Shown: positions 4,651 through 5,706 of the stretch, in pieces
How positions within the stretch are numbered: the stretch's first letter is position 1
How the letters are laid out: each line of letters opens with the position of its first letter
Source: Burkholderiaceae bacterium
GTDB taxonomy: Bacteria; Pseudomonadota; Gammaproteobacteria; Burkholderiales; Burkholderiaceae
Reading direction: 5' to 3'
DNA: 5,706 nt
Assembly (NCBI GenBank): GCA_022701965.1
Contig: JAKONL010000629.1
Location: 1 to 5,706 of the forward strand
Position numbers and translations under genes: made by a program
Notes under the pieces: model-generated
Database searches by the model: none
Told to the model about the DNA's origin: nothing
The model's input: the letters and a program-made list of their open reading frames with translations, nothing else

Positions 4651-5706
4651 ATGACTTTCCCGACGATCGGATTTTCTGCACTGGCGCTGGCTGCAGCCAC
4701 GCTGTGCGCCTGCGGTGGCGGCGGTCACGATGCGACGTCGTCCACGCGGCCGATGCCCACGACGTCGGCGCTCCTCGGTCAGTGCGACGTGCTGGCCGGC
4801 GCCGCACTCCCCGATACCACGCTCACCAGCAGCACGATTGCCGAGGGCACGGTGATCAACGGTGTCGTGCTGCCCGAGCATTGCGTGGTGCAGGGCCGCA
4901 TGAATCCGCGGACCGGCGTCGACGGCAAGCCCTACTACATCGGCTTTCAGTTGCGGCTGCCGAAGACCTGGAACGGCCGCTTCGCCTTCCAGGGCGGCGG
5001 CGGCAACGACGGCGTCGTGCGGATCGCGCTGGGTGCGCTGGCCGGCAACGACGCCTCGTCGGCCGCGCTGCAGACCAGCGCGCTCGCCAAGGGCTATGCG
5101 GTCGTTACCACCGACGCCGGCCACCAGGTCACGGATGCGAGCTTCGGCTTCGATCCGCAGGCCCGCACCGACCACGCCTATGCGTCCTACGACAAGGTGA
5201 CGGTCGCGGCCAAGACCCTGATCGGCCTGGCCTACGGGCGCGTGCCCGACCGCTCGTACTTCGTCGGTTGCTCGGGCGGCGGGCGGCAGGCACTGCTGTT
5301 CCCGCAACGCTTTCCGACCTATTTCGACGGCGTGGCGGCCAACGCGCCGGCCATCAAGGTCGCGAAGGAGGCATCGGTCGCCTCGACCTGGAACGTGCTC
5401 GCCTACACGGCCATCGCCCCGACCGATGCGAGCGGCCGGCGCATCCTCAGCCGTGCGTTCTCCAACCAGGACCTGGCCCTGGTCTCGGACGCGATCGTGA
5501 AGAAGTGCGACGCGCTCGACGGCCTGGCCGACGGCATCGTGGGTGTCAATCCGTCGGCCTGCAGCTTCGACCCGGCGGTACTGCAATGCACGGGTGCGAA
5601 GACCGACAGCTGCCTCTCGGGCGACCAGGTCACCGCGCTGAAGAAGGACTTCGGCGGCCCGAAGAATTCGGCTGGCCAGGCGATCTACGCAAGCTGGCCG
5701 TGGGAC
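4651..5706 (+). CDS. Tannase/feruloyl esterase family alpha/beta-hydrolase, predicted lipoprotein, 3' end outside window
   Basis: Predicted exported serine esterase cleaving aromatic carboxylic esters (the family includes tannases, feruloyl esterases and MHETase). 352 codons are open to the window edge; full members usually have about 520-600 residues. The N-terminus is hydrophobic (FSALALAAATLCAC) and ends in a lipobox L18-C19-A20-C21, followed by a Gly-rich linker, so membrane anchoring at C21 is likely. Family features include LRLPKTWNGRFAFQGGGGNDG (102-122), VVTTDAGHQ (151-159), FGFDPQARTDHAYAS (165-179), the nucleophile motif GCSGGGRQ with Ser208 preceded by Cys207, and the calcium-loop-like CDALDGLADGIV (286-297; D287, D290, D294). 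The catalytic Asp and His, and the Cys expected to pair with Cys207, lie past the edge. GGAG sits 7 bases before the ATG at 4651. It is divergent from the Bug gene across boxes B1 and B2. The exact ester substrate is unknown. Confidence 0.92.
   Translation, partial: MTFPTIGFSALALAAATLCACGGGGHDATSSTRPMPTTSALLGQCDVLAGAALPDTTLTSSTIAEGTVINGVVLPEHCVVQGRMNPRTGVDGKPYYIGFQLRLPKTWNGRFAFQGGGGNDGVVRIALGALAGNDASSAALQTSALAKGYAVVTTDAGHQVTDASFGFDPQARTDHAYASYDKVTVAAKTLIGLAYGRVPDRSYFVGCSGGGRQALLFPQRFPTYFDGVAANAPAIKVAKEASVASTWNVLAYTAIAPTDASGRRILSRAFSNQDLALVSDAIVKKCDALDGLADGIVGVNPSACSFDPAVLQCTGAKTDSCLSGDQVTALKKDFGGPKNSAGQAIYASWPWD

Noticed and set aside
4300..5586. Minus-strand open frame of 428 codons opposite the esterase
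   Set aside because: It is antisense to a clear tannase-family reading frame and runs through both operator boxes and the signal peptide region of the Bug gene; no domain is seen.
4651..5706. Assignment of the esterase specifically as MHETase, tannase or feruloyl esterase
   Set aside because: The lid domain and the catalytic Asp/His region that separate these activities are only partly in the window; the family is supported, the substrate is not.

Overview
The window is high-GC DNA (apart from one AT-rich promoter region) and most likely comes from a Burkholderiales betaproteobacterium. A Comamonadaceae/Variovorax-like host is plausible. The clues are an orphan Bug-type (TctC family) periplasmic binding protein, a type characteristically expanded in that order, plus a tannase/feruloyl-esterase-family lipoprotein and a DUF3237 protein. 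The genus is an inference, not something the sequence proves.

Layout, left to right. (1) 1-468, minus: the first 156 codons of ahpC, a 2-Cys peroxiredoxin; its 3' end lies outside the window. (2) 469-595: the ahpC promoter. It has a near-perfect OxyR tetramer site (four ATAG/CTAT-type quarter sites at exact 7-base spacing, 14 of 16 core bases) overlapping a -35 element, and an inverted repeat around the -10. (3) 596-1840, minus: a class A FAD-dependent aromatic monooxygenase of the PhzS/salicylate-hydroxylase type. (4) 1841-2010: a divergent control region. (5) 2011-2502, plus: a DUF3237 protein. (6) 2632-3441, plus: a regulator with a C-terminal LuxR-type helix-turn-helix. (7) 3428-4411, minus: a Bug substrate-binding protein, convergent with the regulator and overlapping it by 14 bases. 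(8) 4412-4650: a second divergent control region. (9) 4651 to the window end, plus: a tannase/feruloyl-esterase-family lipoprotein (352 codons, 3' end missing).

The most interesting feature is regulatory. Both divergent intergenic regions carry the same 19-base box twice, once facing each flanking gene. Read towards the gene it would control, every copy fits TGTCATCYTCTGGGATGAC with at most three differences, and 14 of 19 positions are identical in all four. Each copy contains an imperfect GTCATC-N6-GATGAC dyad, about the size of a LuxR-type operator. On the plus strand both regions also share a second element (CCGGCTT-A-CGTG) at the same distance downstream of the box. This places the box near -42 of a putative start site.

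The economical reading is a single regulon. The LuxR-type protein in the middle of the cluster would control four genes: an exported esterase that releases an aromatic acid, a periplasmic binding protein that captures it, a flavin monooxygenase that hydroxylates it in the cytoplasm, and a DUF3237 protein of unknown role. The substrate cannot be read from the sequence. The ahpC unit next door is separate and under OxyR-type control. No RNA genes, CRISPR arrays, insertion sequences or convincing rho-independent terminators were seen, and no stretch over 300 bases lacks a gene.
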